From Chlamydiota bacterium (GTDB lineage Bacteria > Chlamydiota > Chlamydiia > Chlamydiales > Rhabdochlamydiaceae), in NCBI GenBank assembly GCA_023269365.1, contig JAHFTN010000078.1, positions 1-7,828 of the forward strand: a stretch of DNA of 7,828 nucleotides. The letters are read 5' to 3'. Under the pieces are notes generated by a model. The model was not told where the DNA came from, did not search any database, and was given only the letters and a program-made list of their open reading frames with translations. Shown piece after piece: positions 6,508 to 7,828 of the stretch. Positions within the stretch are counted from its first letter, which is position 1. Every line of letters starts with the position of its first letter. Made by a program: the position numbers and the translations under genes.

Positions 6508-6685
6508 TATAGACACAAACAACCTCAAAAGTTGGGTTTCCTCAAGGAGTCGCCCTGAATTTGAGTCAGGCGCAGCCGATCCCGAAGCAGCTCAACTTTG
6601 AACAAGTTGGGCGATGCAGGGGGACTCAAATTCAGCGGCTGACGACGCCGAAGAAACCCAACTTTTGAGGTTGTTTGTGTCTATA
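6508..6685 (+). repeat. Inverted-repeat element, copy 2 (178 bp), between lnt and lpxC
   Basis: Left arm 6508-6540 and right arm 6653-6685 are perfect reverse complements over 33 bp. The core 6543-6649 aligns with copy 1 (4201-4305) with 17 substitutions, 16 of them transitions, and two single-base gaps. The arms are recognisably related to those of copy 1 (both start TATA and contain CACAAAC) but differ at many positions, and the differences are matched on the opposite arm. It has the same orientation as copy 1 and the downstream gene lpxC. No coding content is credible. The right end runs into a sequence resembling another left arm (6682-6711). Confidence 0.93.
6555..6641 (+). other. Predicted pseudoknotted RNA core of element copy 2
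   Basis: Stem 6555-6567 / 6623-6635 is a perfect 13 bp. Hairpin 6590-6598 / 6604-6612 is 9 bp with one U-G pair and loop TGAAC. CAGCCG (6573-6578) pairs perfectly with CGGCTG (6636-6641), directly after the long stem's 3' strand, giving an H-type pseudoknot with a hairpin in its loop. The match to copy 1 includes compensatory changes: T4249-A4268 becomes C6591-G6611, and C4224-G4280 becomes T6566-A6624 through an inserted A. If lpxC is read from lnt or from a promoter before the element, this core lies in its 5' leader. Confidence 0.55.
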
Positions 6686-6711
6686 CACAAACACCATCAA
6701 AAGAGGTTCCT
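6682..6711 (+). repeat. Partial third left-arm-like sequence downstream of copy 2
   Basis: TATACACAAAC (6682-6692) is identical to the first 11 bases of the left arm of copy 1 (4168-4178). The following ACCATCAAAAGAGGTTCC resembles AACCTCAAAAGTTGGGTTTCC of the copy 2 left arm, with small indels. It shares its TATA with the end of copy 2's right arm. It could be a truncated further copy, or pre-existing site sequence from which arm sequence was copied. The lpxC ribosome binding site lies inside it. Confidence 0.5.
6702..6706 (+). promoter_or_regulatory. Ribosome binding site deciding the lpxC start
   Basis: AGAGG lies six bases before the in-frame TTG at 6713, the best signal and spacing near the conserved LpxC N-terminus. 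A second pair, GAGG 6667-6670 with GTG 6677, lies inside the right arm of the hairpin and would be sequestered in the folded leader. A third option, ATT 6764, gives the length closest to the chlamydial enzyme but is a very rare codon for initiation. Confidence 0.5.
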
Positions 6712-6712
6712 A

Positions 6713-7612
6713 TTGCCTGTAGAATGTGAGCCATTAACGTTCAATCTCGAGAGAGTTGAGTTAATTCAAACTAAGCAGACGACTTTTCAGCGTTCCGTTT
6801 CAGCGCAGGGCATTGGCCTTTTTAGTGGGGAAGAGATCTCTATAAGGCTAGTTCCCGCAAAAAGCGGAACGGGGATCGTTTTTCAAAGAGTAGATCTGCC
6901 TCATCGCCCTTGTCTGCCGGCGCGCTTAGAATATGTACAAGGGACGCCTCGCTGTACTCTTCTGGGAAGAGGAGAAGATACAGTTCAGACAGTGGAGCAT
7001 CTGCTAGCGGCGCTCAGGGGTTGTCATATCGATAACGCCTTGATCGAAATTTCTGGAGGGGAGGTCCCTATTTTTGATGGAAGCTCAAAGGTGTTTGTCG
7101 ACCTCATCGAACAAGCGGGGAGGTGTGAGCAACAAGAGCTCAAAGAGATCCTTCGTTTGAAAAAGCCGATCTTCTGGTCAGAGGGGTCGATTCAACTCAT
7201 CGCTCTTCCCTCATCAGAATGCCGTTTAAGTTATACATTGCATTATCCTCACTGTGAGGTGATAGGAACACAATTTTATTCCCTTCCTCTTACCTCTGAA
7301 TCTTTTAAAAAAGAAATTGCCTCTTGTCGTACTTTTTCTATTTATGAAGAAATCGTTCCTATGATAGAGAAAGGGCTCGTTAAAGGTGGTAGTCTGGATC
7401 GCTCAGTACTGATTAAAGCGGGTGCTATTGCAAATCCAGAGGGGCTGCGTTATCCGGATGAGATGGTCCGACATAAAATTTTAGATTTAATCGGCGATTT
7501 GTCCTTGATTCCCCCGTTCCAGGCTCATGTCATTGCCATTTGTTCAGGGCATACCTCCAATAACGCTTTTGCAAAACAGTTTTTAAATTATGTTAAAGTG
7601 GAGACATTGTGA
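6713..7612 (+). CDS. lpxC: UDP-3-O-acyl-N-acetylglucosamine deacetylase
   Basis: Zinc enzyme of the committed step of lipid A synthesis: it removes the acetyl group from UDP-3-O-acyl-GlcNAc in the cytoplasm. With the TTG start the protein is 299 aa. The conserved core begins at QTTFQRSVSAQGIGLF (from about residue 22). Glu95-His96 in VEHLLAAL, His254, Lys255 and Asp258 in RHKILDLIGDL, and His280 in GHTSNN are the expected catalytic and zinc-binding residues. EVPIFDGSS (117-125), YTLHYPH and KEIASCRTF match chlamydial LpxC closely. The start is uncertain: the only upstream in-frame ATG (6614) lies inside the inverted-repeat element and would give 332 aa with an element-encoded N-terminus. The stop overlaps the fabZ start (TGATG). 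Confidence 0.95.
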   Translation: MPVECEPLTFNLERVELIQTKQTTFQRSVSAQGIGLFSGEEISIRLVPAKSGTGIVFQRVDLPHRPCLPARLEYVQGTPRCTLLGRGEDTVQTVEHLLAALRGCHIDNALIEISGGEVPIFDGSSKVFVDLIEQAGRCEQQELKEILRLKKPIFWSEGSIQLIALPSSECRLSYTLHYPHCEVIGTQFYSLPLTSESFKKEIASCRTFSIYEEIVPMIEKGLVKGGSLDRSVLIKAGAIANPEGLRYPDEMVRHKILDLIGDLSLIPPFQAHVIAICSGHTSNNAFAKQFLNYVKVETL

Positions 7613-7828
7613 TGGGTGCCGCAACTGCTAATCAACCTACCCTCTTGAATGTAAAAGACATCGCCAAAATTTTACCTCATCGCTACCCTTTTTTATTGGT
7701 AGATAGAATTGTATTTTTAGACCTCGAAGAGAATGAGATCATCGGTCAAAAAAATGTGACAGTGAATGAGCATTTTTTTCAAGGTCATTTTCCTGGGGTA
7801 CCTATCATGCCCGGCGTTCTTATTTTAG
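7612..7828 (+). CDS. fabZ: 3-hydroxyacyl-[acyl-carrier-protein] dehydratase FabZ, 3' end outside the window
   Basis: Dehydrates 3-hydroxyacyl-ACP in fatty acid elongation, competing with lipid A synthesis for hydroxyacyl-ACP. Seventy-two codons are visible. Residues 21-32 read LPHRYPFLLVDR, the FabZ N-terminal signature, and 55-70 read FFQGHFPGVPIMPGVL, which contains the catalytic His59; the partner glutamate lies beyond the window edge. The ATG shares its A with the lpxC stop, and GGAG at 7600-7603 lies eight bases upstream, so both coupling and independent initiation are possible. lpxC-fabZ is the chlamydial order, normally followed by lpxA. A short N-terminal extension (MGAATANQPTLLN) precedes the core. 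The frame is open to the last base. Confidence 0.95.
   Translation, partial: MGAATANQPTLLNVKDIAKILPHRYPFLLVDRIVFLDLEENEIIGQKNVTVNEHFFQGHFPGVPIMPGVLIL

Noticed and set aside
6555..6641. HDV-like ribozyme fold
   Set aside because: The order of helices is superficially similar, but there is no helix between the 3' strands of the two knotted stems, and the first stem is 13 bp rather than about 7. I cannot place a cleavage site.
6508..6685. Simple rho-independent terminator for lnt
   Set aside because: The structure is far too long, has a complex conserved interior, lacks a T run after the right arm, and its sister copy lies between divergent promoters where a terminator makes no sense.
4168..6685. 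Composite transposon carrying doxX-lnt between two copies
   Set aside because: The copies are in direct orientation and flank ordinary core genes with no transposase or transfer signature. lnt-lpxC adjacency is the normal chlamydial order, so the interval was not mobilised as a unit.
6614..6712. LpxC start at ATG 6614
   Set aside because: The ATG lies in the structured core next to the hairpin and has no good ribosome binding site. The added residues are simply a translation of the element. Kept only as a low-probability alternative.

Overview
The window is a chromosomal segment of a member of the Chlamydiota, most likely an environmental (chlamydia-like) lineage. The basis is the protein sequences: LpxC, RsmA and RsmB closely resemble chlamydial versions as I remember them, and the order lnt-lpxC-fabZ is the chlamydial lipid A block. 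Base composition looks to be in the mid-40s % G+C by eye. I cannot name the genus.

Layout. Positions 2-1096 (+) hold the 3' part of a membrane-anchored D-alanyl-D-alanine carboxypeptidase, whose N-terminal SxxK box lies outside the window. It meets rsmA tail to tail with a 34-bp overlap. Positions 1063-4154 (-) form a compact operon read as rsmB, then a SurA-like periplasmic chaperone gene, then rsmA. The two flanking genes are rRNA methyltransferases and the middle one serves outer-membrane biogenesis. Positions 4358-7828 (+) hold doxX, lnt, lpxC and the start of fabZ, covering lipoprotein acylation and lipid A/fatty acid synthesis. Genes in both strings are tightly packed, with TGATG couplings or overlaps at surA-rsmA, doxX-lnt and lpxC-fabZ.

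The exception is two gaps, rsmB<>doxX (4155-4357) and lnt>lpxC (6444-6712). Each is mostly filled by one copy of the same 171-178 bp element, in the same orientation. Each copy has about 33-bp inverted arms enclosing a core of about 105 bp. The core is about 82% identical between copies, and 16 of its 17 substitutions are transitions. The arms have diverged between copies, yet each copy's left arm still pairs with its own right arm through several two-sided compensatory changes. Inside the core I can draw a 13-bp stem, a 9-bp hairpin and an H-type pseudoknot in both copies, plus a competing hairpin. G-U pairs favour the + strand as the RNA. I do not recognise this element. It is the main candidate for something undescribed: a non-autonomous palindromic mobile element, a structured RNA or leader, or both. 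It supplies the immediate upstream region of rsmB, doxX and lpxC. lpxC has no in-frame ATG of its own outside the element and apparently starts at a TTG just beyond it.
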